Below are positions 23,846-34,828 of a stretch of DNA of 41,333 bases, piece after piece. Position 1 is the stretch's first letter, and every line of letters starts with the position of its first letter. The notes beneath the pieces are model-generated. The model made no database searches and was not told the origin of the DNA. It saw nothing but the letters and a program-made list of their open reading frames with translations. The stretch is from Pseudomonas gingeri (lineage in GTDB: Bacteria > Pseudomonadota > Gammaproteobacteria > Pseudomonadales > Pseudomonadaceae): contig NZ_JACAOS010000022.1 in NCBI RefSeq assembly GCF_013386165.1, forward strand, positions 1 to 41,333. Direction: 5' to 3'. Made by a program: the position numbers and the translations under genes.

Positions 23846-23967
23846 GAAGGCTCTCCGCAATCCGTGCTAAAGAGGACGTTGCCCGACCTGCGGGCAGGAT
23901 CCCTGGGCGGGTGCCAGACAGCACATTCGCCTGAGTGAATGTGGGGCACCGCCCGCAGACTTTAGTA

Positions 23968-23997
23968 AAGGGCCATCGGTTTGTCGAATGGCCTTTT
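23968..23997 (-). terminator. Candidate intrinsic terminator after ydeP
   Basis: A GGCCAT/ATGGCC stem with an 11-base loop, flanked by an A-run on one side and a T-run on the other, so it can work in both directions. On the minus strand it follows the ydeP stop by about 60 bases and precedes the lodA-type gene. The T-run on the minus strand is short (CCCTTT), so strength is doubtful. Confidence 0.5.
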
Positions 23998-24055
23998 GCT
24001 ATGGTCCGGGCGGCTATCCGACGCTCGGGTTATAGCGCGCGTCGCGGGGCCTCGA

Positions 24056-26400
<2,345 letters not shown>

Positions 26401-26404
<4 letters not shown>

Positions 26405-27240
26405 GCGGGTTTCTCCATCGCAGGACTGTAGACCCGCGGCGCATTTTTCTGCGGCAGGTGGATGAGATTGAGGTTGTGCCGGCGTGCCCACTGCAGGGCC
26501 AGGCCGGTGGGCGACGACAGGCTGACCAGGGTCTGGATGCCGGCGCGCAGGACTTTCTGGATCAATTCGAGACTGCAACGGCTGGTGACAATTGCCAGGC
26601 CGCCGGCGGTCGGGATGTTTTGTCGGATCAGCGCGCCGATCAGCTTGTCCAGGGCGTTGTGCCGGCCGATGTCTTCACGGCCCAGCAGCAGTTCACCCTG
26701 GCCGTTCATGAACACGGCGGCATGCACCGCCCCGGAATATTGCCCCAGGGGCTGGAAGGCGCTGATGCGCTGGCGCAGGCCTTCGAGCCATTCTGCCGGC
26801 GGCAAGGGCGCGCCGGGCAGTACGCTCAGCTCGGGCAGTGCCTGCTCCAGCGCTTCCACGCCGCACAGGCCGCAGCCGCTGGTACCGGCCAGTTGGCGAC
26901 GTTGCTGCTTGAGGTTCCAGAACGCACGACTGGCGATTTCCACCTGGGCGTACTGGGCCGAACCGTTGCCGCTGAGCTTCAGGTCGTAGATTTCAGAGGC
27001 GTCGGCAATGATGCCGCTGCCGAGGCTGAAGCCGACGATAAAATCTTCGAGGTCTGTCGGAGTGACCAGCATGACCGCCTGGTTGATGCCGTTGTAGGCA
27101 ATCGCCAGGGCCACTTCTTCGGCAAGGGCCGTCTCAGCGCTTTCGCTGTGATCGAGGCTGCTGTACTGATAACTCTGGCTGGCGGCGGGCACGGCTGTCG
27201 AGGCGGCAGGGAGCTCGCAGGCCGGGTCCTTGGGGTTCAT
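26401..27240 (-). CDS. fdhD: Formate dehydrogenase accessory sulfurtransferase FdhD
   Basis: A 279-residue FdhD. The sulfur-carrying motif is TSGCGLCGVEAL, with Cys123 and Cys126; the C-terminal half has LLLGREDIGRHNALDKLIG and SRCSLELIQKVLRAG, which are diagnostic. FdhD hands sulfur from a cysteine desulfurase to the bisMGD cofactor of formate dehydrogenase-like enzymes. The direct GTGA coupling to ydeP suggests that it matures that enzyme. The start at 27240 has no good ribosome site, yet a perfect TTGACA lies close upstream, so a leaderless or very short-leader mRNA is possible. In P. aeruginosa the same regulator-fdhD-ydeP order occurs, as far as I recall. Confidence 0.95.
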
Positions 27241-27244
27241 GAGG

Positions 27245-27272
27245 TATTTACCGGCGGAATATCCAGTGTCAA
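27245..27272 (-). promoter_or_regulatory. Candidate promoter of fdhD-ydeP
   Basis: On the minus strand TTGACA (27272-27267) is a perfect -35 box, followed after 16 bases by TAAATA (27250-27245) as a weak -10. The -10 is only four bases from the annotated fdhD ATG, so transcripts would start at or just inside the gene, which implies a leaderless mRNA or a wrong start. Confidence 0.35.
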
Positions 27273-27275
27273 GAC

Positions 27276-27300
27276 TAGGCGCGACAAAGGGTCGCGTCTA
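27276..27300. promoter_or_regulatory. Inverted repeat upstream of fdhD
   Basis: TAGGCGCGAC and GTCGCGTCTA form a 10-bp stem with one mismatch and a 5-base spacer. It is directly upstream of the TTGACA box of fdhD and about 50 bases after the lysR stop. The position fits an activator site for the neighbouring LysR regulator; a hairpin ending the lysR transcript is the alternative, but no T-run follows. Confidence 0.45.
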
Positions 27301-27352
27301 ATCGCTAGTACTGATCTACCGATAGAGCGCGTCGATCAAGCTTCCTGGCTGA

Positions 27353-28225
27353 TCAATTTTGATACAGGGCGAAGCAGGCTTCCGCCAGCGCCGAGCGCGG
27401 TGCGCCACGGCGCATGATCAGGCCGAGGCGGGCCAGGGTGCGGGCCTCGGCGATGGGTTGCAGGCGCAGATGCTCGGTCAGGTCTTCAAGGCCACCGTGC
27501 AATGGCATGATGGCGCAGCACAGACCGCCGTGGACGGCTTGCAGCAACTGATGAACGGCATCGGTTTGCAGCAACGGTTGTGGGGTCAGGCCACGGCTGT
27601 GGAAGTTGTGGTCGATGGACTGGCGAAAGTGCATGCCGCTGGTGAGCATGCCCAGGGGCAGCTCGATCAGCGCCTCCCAGCTCAGGGGTTGCTCGCTGAA
27701 ACTGAAGAAACGCTGGTCGTAGAGCAGGCCCATGGGGGTTTCGTCGAGGGTCAGGGCTTCGAAGCGTTCGGTGTCCAGGCGCTCCAGGTAGGACACGCCG
27801 AGGTCCAGGCGGTTGCTCGCCAGTTGTTCGAGGATCTGCTCGGAGCTCCAGGCCGAGAGTTCGAAGCGCAGGCTCGGGTGTTCGCGGTGCAGGCGTTGCA
27901 TCAGTTGTACCGGATCGAAGCTGGACAACGGCACGACGCCCAGGCGCAGGGTGCCGACCAGGTTGCCGCGACAGGCCGCGGCTTCGGCCTGCAGGCCGTC
28001 GTAGGCCGCGAGCACGGTGCGGGCCCAGGCGAGTACCCGTTCGCCGGGCGCGGTGAAACCTTCGAAGCGTTGGCCGCGGTTGACCAGTTGCAGTTCGAGT
28101 TCTTCTTCCAGGCTGCGCAGGCGCATGGACAGCGTCGGCTGGGTGATATGGCAGCGCGCGGCCGCCTGGCCGAAGTGCCGGGTCTCGTCCAGGGCAATCA
28201 GGAATTTCAGCTGTTTGATGTCCAT
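27353..28225 (-). CDS. LysR-family transcriptional regulator
   Basis: A 290-residue LysR-type regulator. The winged helix-turn-helix is at residues 1-60 (LKFLIALDETRHFGQAAARC followed by HITQPTLSMRLRSLEEEL), and a periplasmic-binding-protein-like effector domain follows (LRLGVVPLSSFDPVQLMQRL). The sensor lacks the paired Cys of OxyR that would give a peroxide switch; single Cys residues are seen in VHGGLCCAIMP, as a CC pair. It precedes fdhD-ydeP on the same strand and is divergent from the LysM gene, so those are the likely targets. The effector is unknown. Confidence 0.93.
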   Translation of the reverse strand: MDIKQLKFLIALDETRHFGQAAARCHITQPTLSMRLRSLEEELELQLVNRGQRFEGFTAPGERVLAWARTVLAAYDGLQAEAAACRGNLVGTLRLGVVPLSSFDPVQLMQRLHREHPSLRFELSAWSSEQILEQLASNRLDLGVSYLERLDTERFEALTLDETPMGLLYDQRFFSFSEQPLSWEALIELPLGMLTSGMHFRQSIDHNFHSRGLTPQPLLQTDAVHQLLQAVHGGLCCAIMPLHGGLEDLTEHLRLQPIAEARTLARLGLIMRRGAPRSALAEACFALYQN

Positions 28226-28361
28226 CGTCGCTCCGCGGGCTGTACAGCGGTGGATTCTAGCGCGCCTGGACTATGCTTGTTGATTGGTGGATCGGAACCT
28301 TGCCGGACGTCACCGATCAGGTCTTTCGCGTCTTGGCGTTTACATCCAAGGAGAAAGAGCC

Positions 28362-28640
28362 ATGAGCCTTTTAGATACGCTGAAGAACCTCTTGCATCCA
28401 CAACCCACGGCCGACAAACCGCCCGACAACCCGTGGCAAGTTCCGCCGGTGGAGGATCCGCTCGTTTCGGTGCCGCTGTTTGACACCTACACGGTGCAGC
28501 CGGGCGATACGCTGAGCATGATTGCCGAGCAGAAATTGCACGATGCGGGGCGGTGGCCGGAAATCGCCGAGGCCAACCGAGCGACAGTGCCGGACCCGAA
28601 CAATATTCGTCCGGGGCAGGAACTGAAGATTCCGCGTTAG
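28362..28640 (+). CDS. Small LysM-domain protein
   Basis: A 92-residue protein. After a 40-residue Pro-rich leader comes one LysM domain at about 42-91 (YTVQPGDTLSMIAEQKLHDA, WPEIAEANRATV, IRPGQELKIP). There is no signal peptide, so it resembles the cytoplasmic/BON-LysM-like YgaU group more than cell-wall hydrolases. The ATG has a clear AAGGAG site. It is divergent from the LysR gene, and a REP palindrome lies after it. Such proteins bind glycans or, in YgaU (Kbp), potassium; here the BON domain of YgaU is missing. Confidence 0.9.
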   Translation: MSLLDTLKNLLHPQPTADKPPDNPWQVPPVEDPLVSVPLFDTYTVQPGDTLSMIAEQKLHDAGRWPEIAEANRATVPDPNNIRPGQELKIPR

Positions 28641-28698
28641 CGCAGGGCATTGCGCCAATGCCGGTCAGTTAAGAAAACTCTCAAACCTGACTGAGGAG

Positions 28699-28831
28699 TG
28701 TGGCGAGCGGGCTTGCCCGCGCTGGGGTGCGAAGCGCCCCCAAAACCTGTAATCGCGGTGTATCAGGTGTAGCCGGGACGATGGTTTTACGACTGCTTCG
28801 CAGCCGAGCGCGGGCAAGCCCGCTCGCCACA
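28699..28831. repeat. REP-type inverted repeat pair, class 2
   Basis: TGTGGCGAGCGGGCTTGCCC at the left and GGGCAAGCCCGCTCGCCACA at the right are exact reverse complements, with about 90 bases between them. Inner parts, GGTGCGAAGCGCC and CTGCTTCGCAGCC, are a second, weaker pair. The sequence differs from the class 1 repeats elsewhere in this window. It separates the convergent LysM and yrfG genes. Confidence 0.85.
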
Positions 28832-28844
28832 AGTTCAAATTGCG

Positions 28845-29510
28845 TTATTCCAGGCCTTCGATCAATGCCCGGTAATCACCCACGGCTTCGAATTCCTCGG
28901 TGTCCTTCGGCCCTTTGCGGCTGTCCGGCTCGCTGACCGCGAGCAGGTGGGCCACGCCGAAACGCCGGCCGCTGCGCAGGATCGGCAAGGTGTCATCGAT
29001 AAACAGGCTGCGGGCCGGGTCGAAGCCGATATCGGCTTGCAAGGCGTCCCAGAACTGCGGGTCTTCCTTGGCAAAACCGTAATCATGGGAACTGATCAGC
29101 CGTTCGAAATAGGGCGCCAGCTCGATCCGCTCCAGCTTCAATGACAAGGAGTCGCGGTGGGCGTTGGTGATCAGGATGACCCGTTTGCCGGCCTGGCGGA
29201 TCGCCGCCAGAAAGGTATCGGCATCCGGGCGCAGGGCGATCAGGTGCGCCGTCTCCAGCTTCAACTCACGCACTGGCAGCTTCAGTTCGGAGCTCCAGAA
29301 GTCCAGGCAGTACCACTTCAACTGGCCGGCATTGTCCTTGAACAAGGGCATCAGTTCCTGCTCGGCCAGTTCCCGGCTGACGCCATGCAGTTCGGCGTAC
29401 CGCTGGGGCAGGTGCTCCATCCAGAAGTGGTTGTCGTAGTGCAGGTCCAGCAGGGTGCCGTCCATATCCAGCAGAACGGTGTCGATGTCGCGCCAGGGCA
29501 ATGAGGGCAT
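28845..29510 (-). CDS. yrfG: GMP/IMP nucleotidase YrfG (HAD family)
   Basis: A 221-residue HAD-superfamily phosphatase. Motif I is VLLDMDGTLLDL with Asp15 as nucleophile and Asp17; motif II is ILITNAHRDS; motif III/IV are FAKEDPQFW and SLFIDDTLPIL. The NAHRDSL form and the HFWMEHLPQRYAE stretch mark the YrfG group, which hydrolyses GMP and IMP in E. coli. It is cytoplasmic. The start at 29510 has a GAGAAG site. It is divergent from nudE with 89 bp between; the yrfG-nudE association is also seen in E. coli. Confidence 0.93.
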   Translation of the reverse strand: MPSLPWRDIDTVLLDMDGTLLDLHYDNHFWMEHLPQRYAELHGVSRELAEQELMPLFKDNAGQLKWYCLDFWSSELKLPVRELKLETAHLIALRPDADTFLAAIRQAGKRVILITNAHRDSLSLKLERIELAPYFERLISSHDYGFAKEDPQFWDALQADIGFDPARSLFIDDTLPILRSGRRFGVAHLLAVSEPDSRKGPKDTEEFEAVGDYRALIEGLE

Positions 29511-29599
29511 GGGAAACTTCTCGAACGGTAAAAAACAGGAGGCAACAGAGAATCGGAAAGCCACGGTATAGTAACCCGTTCACGCCCAGGAGCCGCCCC

Positions 29600-30166
29600 A
29601 TGCGCCAGAAACCCACCGTCCTCGCCCGCGAGATTGTCGCCAGCAGCCGTTTGTTCCGCGTCGAAGAAGTGCAACTGCGCTTTTCCAATGGTGTTGAACG
29701 GACCTACGAACGCCTGGTCGGCCGGGGCGCCGGTTATGGAGCGGTGATGATCGTGGCGATGATCGATGCCGAGCATGCCTTGCTGGTGGAGGAGTACTGC
29801 GGCGGCACCGACGAGTACGAGCTGTCCTTGCCCAAGGGCCTGATCGAGCCGGGTGAGGACGTGCTGGCGGCAGCCGAGCGTGAGCTCAAGGAAGAAGCCG
29901 GTTATGGCGCGCGGCAGTTGGAGCATTTGACCGAGCTGTCCTTGTCGCCCGGCTATATGAGCCAGAAGATTCAGGTGGTCCTGGCCACCGAGCTGTACGA
30001 GGAGCGCCTGGAAGGCGACGAGCCGGAGCCGATGCGGGTCGAGCGCGTCAACCTGCGTGAATTGTCCGCGCTGGTGCAGAACCCGCAGTTCAGCGAGGGC
30101 CGTGCCCTGGCGGCGTTGTACCTGGTGCGAGACCTGTTGACCCAGCGTGGAGTGTTTCAATCGTGA
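29600..30166 (+). CDS. nudE: ADP compounds hydrolase NudE
   Basis: A 188-residue Nudix hydrolase. The complete Nudix box is seen at about 85-107 (GLIEPGEDVLAAAERELKEE then AGYG), with REL-EE metal ligands. NudE cleaves ADP-ribose, NADH and diadenosine polyphosphates to AMP plus the other phosphate. The ATG at 29600 follows AGGAG; it gives the family N-terminus MRQKPTVLAREIVASSRLF. Its stop overlaps the cysQ start by 4 bp (GTGA), joining two enzymes that deal with nucleotide by-products. Confidence 0.95.
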   Translation: MRQKPTVLAREIVASSRLFRVEEVQLRFSNGVERTYERLVGRGAGYGAVMIVAMIDAEHALLVEEYCGGTDEYELSLPKGLIEPGEDVLAAAERELKEEAGYGARQLEHLTELSLSPGYMSQKIQVVLATELYEERLEGDEPEPMRVERVNLRELSALVQNPQFSEGRALAALYLVRDLLTQRGVFQS

Positions 30167-31005
30167 GTGAGTTTTTTTCGAATCTGCCGCACCCGCACCT
30201 GGCCCCGGTCATCGAACTGGCGCGCCGGGCCGGTGAGGTTATCCTGCCGTTCTGGCGGGCGAATGTGCAGGTCATGGACAAGGCCGATGCGTCGCCGGTG
30301 ACCGCCGCTGATATTGCCGCCCATCATCTGATCCTCGACGGCCTGACGGCACTGGACCCGAGCATTCCGGTGTTGTCCGAAGAGGACGCGGATATTGCCC
30401 TGGCGGTGCGCGCCGGCTGGCAGCGCTGGTGGCTGGTGGACCCGCTGGATGGCACCAAGGAATTTATCGCCGGCAGCGAAGAGTTCACGGTGAACATCGC
30501 GTTGATCGAGCAGGGACGGGTGGTGTTTGGCGTGGTGTCGATGCCGACCAATGGCCGCTGCTATTTCGGCGGCGCTGATTTGGGTGCGTGGCGTGCGGAC
30601 GCTGATGCCGCACCGCTACCGATTCGCGTGCGTGACGTACCGGCGGCGGGAGAGGCGTTTACCGTGGTCGCCAGTCGTCGGCATTCGAGCCCTGAGCAGG
30701 AGAAGTTGCTGGCGGGGTTGAGCAGCAGTCTTGGCGAGCTGGCCTTGGCGAATGTTGGCAGTTCGCTGAAGTTCTGCCTGCTGGCCGAAGGGGCGGCGGA
30801 CTTTTATCCGCGTCTGGCGCCAACCTCGCAGTGGGATACGGCGGCGGCCCAGGGTGTACTGGAAGGTGCGGGTGGCGAGGTGCTGGAACTGAGCGGCGAG
30901 CGCTTCAGCTATCCGCCGCGGGAGTCGTTGCTCAATCCGTTTTTCCTGGCGCTGCCGGCCAATGCGCAATGGCGCGGGCAGTTGCCGGGCTTACTGCGTG
31001 ATTGA
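30163..31005 (+). CDS. cysQ: 3'(2'),5'-bisphosphate nucleotidase CysQ
   Basis: A 280-residue inositol-monophosphatase-family enzyme. The metal-binding signature is LSEEDADIALA and WLVDPLDGTKEFIAG, and the second motif SQWDTAAAQGVLEGAGG is in the C-terminal half. It converts PAP to AMP, recycling a product of sulfate assimilation that inhibits other enzymes. The start is GTG, overlapping the nudE stop, so it is translationally coupled. It acts in the cytoplasm or at the inner membrane. A REP doublet follows. Confidence 0.95.
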   Translation: MSEFFSNLPHPHLAPVIELARRAGEVILPFWRANVQVMDKADASPVTAADIAAHHLILDGLTALDPSIPVLSEEDADIALAVRAGWQRWWLVDPLDGTKEFIAGSEEFTVNIALIEQGRVVFGVVSMPTNGRCYFGGADLGAWRADADAAPLPIRVRDVPAAGEAFTVVASRRHSSPEQEKLLAGLSSSLGELALANVGSSLKFCLLAEGAADFYPRLAPTSQWDTAAAQGVLEGAGGEVLELSGERFSYPPRESLLNPFFLALPANAQWRGQLPGLLRD

Positions 31006-31021
31006 AAACACCGTTGAACCC

Positions 31022-31105
31022 TGTAGGAGCCGGCTTGCCGGCGATGAGGCCCTTGAGTCTTGTGCCGCCCAAACGGACGCCATCGCCGGCAAGCCGGCTC
31101 CTACA
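31022..31105. repeat. REP-type inverted repeat pair, class 1
   Basis: TGTAGGAGCCGGCTTGCCGG and CCGGCAAGCCGGCTCCTACA are exact reverse complements with about 40 bases between, and the CGATGAGGC / GCCATCG shoulders extend the pairing. This is the best-conserved class 1 doublet in the window. It lies between convergent cysQ and the thioesterase gene. Confidence 0.9.
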
Positions 31106-31118
31106 TGGGGTTGTGTTG

Positions 31119-31574
31119 TCAGCGGTGCAGCACGTACTGCCCGCTGAAACGCACCGCCGCCTCCTCACTGCCCTCATTCACCACCCGCGTCTCAAGCGTC
31201 AGCCGCGCCCGGCCATAACGCTGGTAGGTCGCCAGGAATTTCTTCCAGACCTTCTCTTGCGGCGCGTCGCAGATCGCCTGGGCATCCCCGGTCACCGGTA
31301 ACGGATAACCGATCTGCCCCTCCTGGATCACGATATGCCCATCCTCGATGCCGGCTTCGCGCAGGCTCAGGTGCAACCAGCCCCAGCCGGCCAGTACCGC
31401 GCCGCAATAGAGGCTGCCGCCGAACATGGTGCTCTTGTGGTTGACGTTGGGTTCCAGCGGCAGGTGCAGGCGCAATTGCCCGGCCTGCCAGTCCACGACC
31501 TTCAGTTTCATGTCGCGGGTAAGCGGAATGTCGTGATGGAGAACGGATTCCAGGTAACGACTGTCGCGGTTCAT
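31119..31574 (-). CDS. YiiD C-terminal-domain thioesterase
   Basis: A 151-residue hotdog-fold protein corresponding to the C-terminal half of E. coli YiiD (FabY); the N-terminal acetyltransferase half is absent. Key blocks are LRLHLPLEPNVNHKSTMFGG and SLYCGAVLAGWGWLHLSL. The NHKSTMFGGS motif is the putative active or binding site of this group. The start at 31574 has an AAGAGG site and is 22 bases after the dctD stop on the same strand, so it may be the third gene of that operon. The function is probably an acyl-thioester hydrolase; the substrate is unknown. Confidence 0.9.
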   Translation of the reverse strand: MNRDSRYLESVLHHDIPLTRDMKLKVVDWQAGQLRLHLPLEPNVNHKSTMFGGSLYCGAVLAGWGWLHLSLREAGIEDGHIVIQEGQIGYPLPVTGDAQAICDAPQEKVWKKFLATYQRYGRARLTLETRVVNEGSEEAAVRFSGQYVLHR

Positions 31575-31596
31575 GCACTGACCTCTTGGCGGTGAT

Positions 31597-32985
31597 TCAT
31601 TCGAGTTCGTCGCTGGCGGCGGTGCCGACGCTGTCGAAGCTCAAACCGTGTTTGCGCAGCTTGTCGTGCAGGGTCTTGCGCGGAATCCCCAGCGCCTCGG
31701 CCAGGCTGCGCAGCGAGCCATGGGTGCGCGCCAGCTCGGCTGCGATCAAGGATTTCTCGAAGTGCTCCACCTGCTCGCTCAAGCTGCCGCCCGGATGCCC
31801 GGCAATGTTCGCATCGAGACTCTCCGGCGTATTGTCCAGGGCCAGTTCCAGGCCGAGGGCGAAGCGCTCCGCGGCATTTTGCAGTTCGCGGACATTGCCC
31901 GGCCAGGCATGCCGCAACAGCAGGCCGCGCTGCGCCGGTTGCAGGGTATGGGGCGGCAGGCCGTGGCGGGTGCTGGCTTCGTCGGCAAAGTGCTGGAACA
32001 GCATCAGCGCGTCTTCACCTCGTTCGCGCAATGGCGGAATCCGCAACGGCGCGACGTTCAGCCGGTAATACAAGTCGGCCCGGAATCGTCCCTGGTCGGC
32101 GGCCTGGCGCAGGTCTTCCTTGGTGGCGGCGATCACGCGGATATCCAGGGGAATCTGCTGGTTGCCGCCCAGGCGCTCGACCACCCGCTCCTGCAACAGC
32201 CGTAGCAGCTTGACCTGCACATCCAGGCTCATGCTTTCGATTTCGTCGAGGAACAGCGTGCCGCCGTTGGCGAATTCGAACTTGCCGATCCGGCGTTTCT
32301 GCGCCCCGGTAAAGGCCCCCGGTTCATGGCCGAACAGTTCGCTTTCCACCACGGATTCGGCCAGGGCCCCGGCGTTGATCGCCACGAAGGGACCGTTACG
32401 GCGGTTCGACAGGTCGTGCAGCGCCCGCGCCACCACTTCCTTGCCGGCGCCGGTTTCACCGAGGATCAATACATCGGCGCGGGTCGCCGCCAGGGCGCCG
32501 ATCTGTTCGCGCAGACGCAGCATCAGCGGCGAGTGCCCGACCAGGCGCGCACTGAGTTCCTGACGGTCGCTCAGGGCTAGGCGCAGGCTGCGGTTGTCCA
32601 GTACCAGGCGGCGCCAGGCCAGGGCCCGGCGCACGCTGTCGAGCAGGGCATCGCTGGCGAAAGGCTTCTCGAGGAAGTCATAGGCGCCGGCGCGCATGGC
32701 CTCCACGGCCAGGGGCACGTCGCCGTGACCGGTGATCAGCAGCACCGGCAGTTCCGGGTCCTGGTCATGCAGTTCCTTGAGCAGTTCCAGGCCATCCATG
32801 CCCGGCATGCGGATGTCGCTGACGATCACCCCCGGCCAGTCGCGCTCGATCTGCGCCGCCAGGCCCTGGGCTTCGGCCAGGGTCAGGATCTTCAGGCCGG
32901 CCAGGTCCAGGGTCTGGCCCAGGGCCTGGCGCAAGTGGGGATCGTCGTCGATCAGTACCACCTGGATCTGGTGGTCGATTTTCAT
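31597..32985 (-). CDS. dctD: C4-dicarboxylate sigma54-dependent response regulator DctD
   Basis: A 462-residue NtrC-type regulator. The receiver has phospho-acceptor Asp57 (GVIVSDIRMPGMDG). The AAA+ domain (about 150-380) shows Walker A GETGAGKE, the sigma54-contact loop GAFTGA, and Walker B GGTLFLDEIES. The C-terminal Fis-type helix-turn-helix is at about 420-450 (SLRSLAEALGIPRKTLHDKL). It should activate sigma54 promoters of C4-dicarboxylate uptake genes (dctA or dctPQM) when phosphorylated by DctB. It overlaps dctB by 4 bp. The target transporter genes are not in this window. Confidence 0.95.
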   Translation of the reverse strand: MKIDHQIQVVLIDDDPHLRQALGQTLDLAGLKILTLAEAQGLAAQIERDWPGVIVSDIRMPGMDGLELLKELHDQDPELPVLLITGHGDVPLAVEAMRAGAYDFLEKPFASDALLDSVRRALAWRRLVLDNRSLRLALSDRQELSARLVGHSPLMLRLREQIGALAATRADVLILGETGAGKEVVARALHDLSNRRNGPFVAINAGALAESVVESELFGHEPGAFTGAQKRRIGKFEFANGGTLFLDEIESMSLDVQVKLLRLLQERVVERLGGNQQIPLDIRVIAATKEDLRQAADQGRFRADLYYRLNVAPLRIPPLRERGEDALMLFQHFADEASTRHGLPPHTLQPAQRGLLLRHAWPGNVRELQNAAERFALGLELALDNTPESLDANIAGHPGGSLSEQVEHFEKSLIAAELARTHGSLRSLAEALGIPRKTLHDKLRKHGLSFDSVGTAASDELE

Positions 32986-34796
32986 ACACTCGAGTCCTCG
33001 GGTGGTTGCAAGCTGACCCCCGGCGCGCCGGCGCGCATCCGCAGGGTGATCAAGGCACCGCCTTCACGGTGGTTGGCAAACAGCAGCTCGCCGCCGAAGG
33101 CACGCATCAGTGAATCGCAGATGGCCAGGCCGAGGCCCAGGCCTTGGGTCCGCGTCTTGGTGGTGTAGAACGGCTCGCCGGCGCGGTCCAGGGCCTCCAG
33201 GCAGAAGCCCGGGCCATTGTCGCGAATCGTCAGGCTGACGCCCTGTTCGGAGGATTGCGCACTCAACCAGAGTTTACGCGGCGGGCCCTTTTCGGTCAGC
33301 GCATCGAGGGCGTTCGCCAGCAGGTTGCCGAGCACCTGGCGCAGGCGGGTTTCACCGGCCTGGACCCACAGGGCCGCCGCCGGCAGGTCGCGGATCAGTT
33401 CGACTTCCATGGCCCGCCGGCGCTTGGCCAGCAAGGCCAGGGCATCGTCCAGGGCCGGTTGCAGGGCCACGCTTTCCGGGGCATGCCGGTCGCGGCGGGC
33501 GAAGGCGCGCAGGTGGGCGATGATCGAGGCCATGCGTCCGGTCAGTTCGCTGATCAGCTTGAGGTTGCCGCGGGCATCGTCGGTGCGTTGGTGGTCGAGC
33601 AGCACTTCGGCGTTTTCCGCGTAGCTGCGGATCGCCGCCAGCGGCTGGTTGAGTTCGTGGCTGATGCTCGCCGACATGGTGCCCAGGGCCGAGAGCTTGC
33701 CGGCCTGGACCAGGTCGTCCTGAGCGCGCACCAGCTCCTGCTGGGCGTGTTCACGCTCCAGCACTTCCTGCTTGAGGCGGCGGTTGAGGCCTTCCAGGTC
33801 ACTGGTCCGTTCGGCGACACGCATTTCCAATTCACGCCGGGCCTTGGCCTCGAAGGCGATCCGTTCCAGGTAATGGCGACGCCGCTGCATCATCAGGCCG
33901 AGCAGCAGCATCAGCACCAGCAGGGTCGCGCCGCCGACCGCGACGACGGTGCGCACCGGACGATCGACCAGGGTCCGGGGGGCGAGGATGCTCACGTTCC
34001 AGCCGGTTTCCTCGATCTGCTGGGTCTGGGTCAGCCAGGCATCGGGATTGAGGTTCAGCGGCTGCGGGTTGCGGGTCGGATAAGGTTGCACGGCGGTGAT
34101 CGCGTCGCGCTCCTGTTCGCTGAGCGCGCGGGTCGAGCGGAAACGCCATTCCGAGTGCGAGGTGAGAATGACCACGCCGTTCTGGTCGGTCATCATCAAC
34201 TGTTCCGGGGTCTTGCCCCAGAGGCTTTCGGTGCGGTCCAGATCGACCTTGACCACCAGCACCCCGATGATCTTCTGCCCTTCATGCACGGCCGCGGCAA
34301 AGAAGTAGCCGCGTTTGCCCGAGGTGGTACCCAGGCCGAAGAAGCGCCCCAGGCGCCCGGCCATGGCTTCGGTGAAGTAGGGGCGGAAGGCGAAGTTGCG
34401 ATTGACGAAACTGTCGTGCTTGTCCCAGTTGGAGGCCGCCAGGGTCTTGCCGTTGGTGTCCATCAGGTACATGACTTCGGCGCCGCTCTGGGCGCAGATG
34501 CTTTGCAGCAGGCTGTTGGCATTGCTCAGGCGCAGGCCGTGCTCCGGCTCCTCGAGGGCATCACGCAGGGCTGGCAGGTCGCCGAGGATCTGCGGCAGGA
34601 CCTCATAGCGGTGCAGGGTGCCCAGCAGGTTGGCGACATAGAGGTCGAGGGTCTGGCGGTTCTGGCTCACCAGTTCGTTGCGGTAGTAACGCTCGGCCAG
34701 GTGTTCCAGCGGCCACAACAGCGGCGCCAGGCACAGGAACAGCAGGGCGAGGCTGCGCCAACGGGGTCTGCGGGGAAGGGTGGGGCTCGTGATCAT
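32982..34796 (-). CDS. dctB: C4-dicarboxylate sensor histidine kinase DctB
   Basis: A 604-residue membrane sensor. TM1 is at about 14-34, a periplasmic double-Cache (PDC) domain spans about 35-290, with RPYFTEAMAGRLGRFFGLGT in the ligand pocket, and TM2 is at about 295-315. A coiled coil (about 330-370) leads to the H-box SISHELNQPLAAIRSYAENA with His380, and then the ATPase domain with N-box LGNLLANALDA and G-boxes IRDNGPGF and GLGLGLAI. This matches DctB of rhizobia and pseudomonads, which senses succinate, malate and fumarate. The start at 34796 lacks a Shine-Dalgarno site, and a hairpin lies directly upstream. Confidence 0.94.
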   Translation of the reverse strand: MITSPTLPRRPRWRSLALLFLCLAPLLWPLEHLAERYYRNELVSQNRQTLDLYVANLLGTLHRYEVLPQILGDLPALRDALEEPEHGLRLSNANSLLQSICAQSGAEVMYLMDTNGKTLAASNWDKHDSFVNRNFAFRPYFTEAMAGRLGRFFGLGTTSGKRGYFFAAAVHEGQKIIGVLVVKVDLDRTESLWGKTPEQLMMTDQNGVVILTSHSEWRFRSTRALSEQERDAITAVQPYPTRNPQPLNLNPDAWLTQTQQIEETGWNVSILAPRTLVDRPVRTVVAVGGATLLVLMLLLGLMMQRRRHYLERIAFEAKARRELEMRVAERTSDLEGLNRRLKQEVLEREHAQQELVRAQDDLVQAGKLSALGTMSASISHELNQPLAAIRSYAENAEVLLDHQRTDDARGNLKLISELTGRMASIIAHLRAFARRDRHAPESVALQPALDDALALLAKRRRAMEVELIRDLPAAALWVQAGETRLRQVLGNLLANALDALTEKGPPRKLWLSAQSSEQGVSLTIRDNGPGFCLEALDRAGEPFYTTKTRTQGLGLGLAICDSLMRAFGGELLFANHREGGALITLRMRAGAPGVSLQPPEDSSV

Positions 34797-34802
34797 GAAG
34801 AG

Positions 34803-34828
34803 AATGCGCCGGTAGAGTCCGACGCATT
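34803..34828 (-). terminator. Hairpin between rmlD and dctB (terminator or translation control)
   Basis: Ten-bp stem AATGCGTCGG/CCGGCGCATT (one G-U pair) with a six-base loop, read on the minus strand. It begins six bases after the rmlD stop and ends six bases before the dctB ATG. CTCTTC, not a clean T-run, follows. It may partly end the rml transcript or mask the dctB start. Confidence 0.5.

Noticed and set aside
21032..23938. 968-codon open frame on the plus strand opposite the LodA/LodB genes
   Set aside because: It is the antisense shadow of two recognisable genes in GC-rich DNA; its protein is low-complexity, rich in Arg, Gly, Val and His, with no known motif.
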